31,871 nucleotides of DNA from CAZKNF01 sp964554105 (GTDB taxonomy: Bacteria > Bacteroidota > Rhodothermia > Rhodothermales > VXPQ01): the NCBI GenBank assembly GCA_964554105.1, contig CAZKNF010000041.1, positions 1-31,871 of the forward strand. Reading direction: 5' to 3'. Made by a program: the position numbers and the translations under genes. Each line of letters opens with the position of its first letter. Within the stretch, counting starts at the first letter, position 1. Of this stretch, positions 31,856 through 31,871 are shown one piece after another. The notes beneath the pieces are model-generated. The model was not told the DNA's origin and did not search any database. It was given only the letters and a program-made list of their open reading frames with translations.

Positions 31856-31871
31856 GATTCTCTTTAAAAGA

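Overview
The window is about 31.9 kb of moderately high-GC bacterial DNA. It most resembles a member of the Bacteroidota/Rhodothermota side of the FCB group. The evidence is a TonB-dependent receptor with a carboxypeptidase-regulatory-like N-terminal domain, a PorV/PorQ-type outer-membrane barrel, and surface proteins ending in a FlgD-like/type IX sorting-type domain with the NYPNPFNPST signature. No 16S rRNA or tRNA gene is visible, so the placement is an inference. Two runs of exactly 100 Ns (17320-17419 and 20165-20264) look like scaffold placeholders, so this is a draft or metagenome assembly.

Region 1 (1-9700): a 5'-truncated CPA2 antiporter fused to a PTS EIIA-like domain is followed, with a 1-nt overlap, by gamma-glutamyltranspeptidase. 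Its stop codon abuts that of convergent purF. Further minus-strand genes follow: a YfiM-like protein overlapping a DUF21/CBS/CorC membrane protein, an NSS sodium symporter, a creatininase-family hydrolase, and ssb with a good terminator.

Region 2 (9650-12850): the region upstream of ssb carries DnaA-box-like 9-mers. A beta-carbonic anhydrase follows, whose leader is a 20-bp tandem repeat that duplicates its ribosome-binding site and builds a 7-codon leader ORF. Then come mazG and a solitary type III polyketide synthase on the plus strand.

Region 3 (12853-17455): three tandem exported amidohydrolase-family proteins lie on the minus strand. Only the middle one keeps the full metal-binding set. 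The first gene's signal-peptide region is lost in an N gap.

Region 4 (17456-19930): an AT-rich 311-bp spacer leads to an orphan Phd/YefM-type antitoxin, an unusual membrane protein and a DUF2007 protein. A convergent SGNH hydrolase follows.

Region 5 (19931-22245): an AAA+ ATPase is interrupted near its C-terminus by a 9-bp tandem repeat encoding (Gly-Ala-Asp)n, a collagen-like G-X-Y pattern. The second assembly gap falls inside this repeat. A roughly 150-bp MITE-like element with a central hairpin lies upstream.

Region 6 (22245-31855): an apparent minus-strand operon encodes a TonB-dependent receptor, a very large exported protein and a PorV-family barrel. It is preceded by a separately terminated FG-GAP repeat protein with a sorting domain. 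Together they look like a surface assembly, secretion and uptake module.

The points most worth a second look are the (GAD)n insertion in the AAA+ ATPase, the duplicated ribosome-binding-site leader of the carbonic anhydrase, the trio of real and degenerate amidohydrolases, and the MITE-like element.
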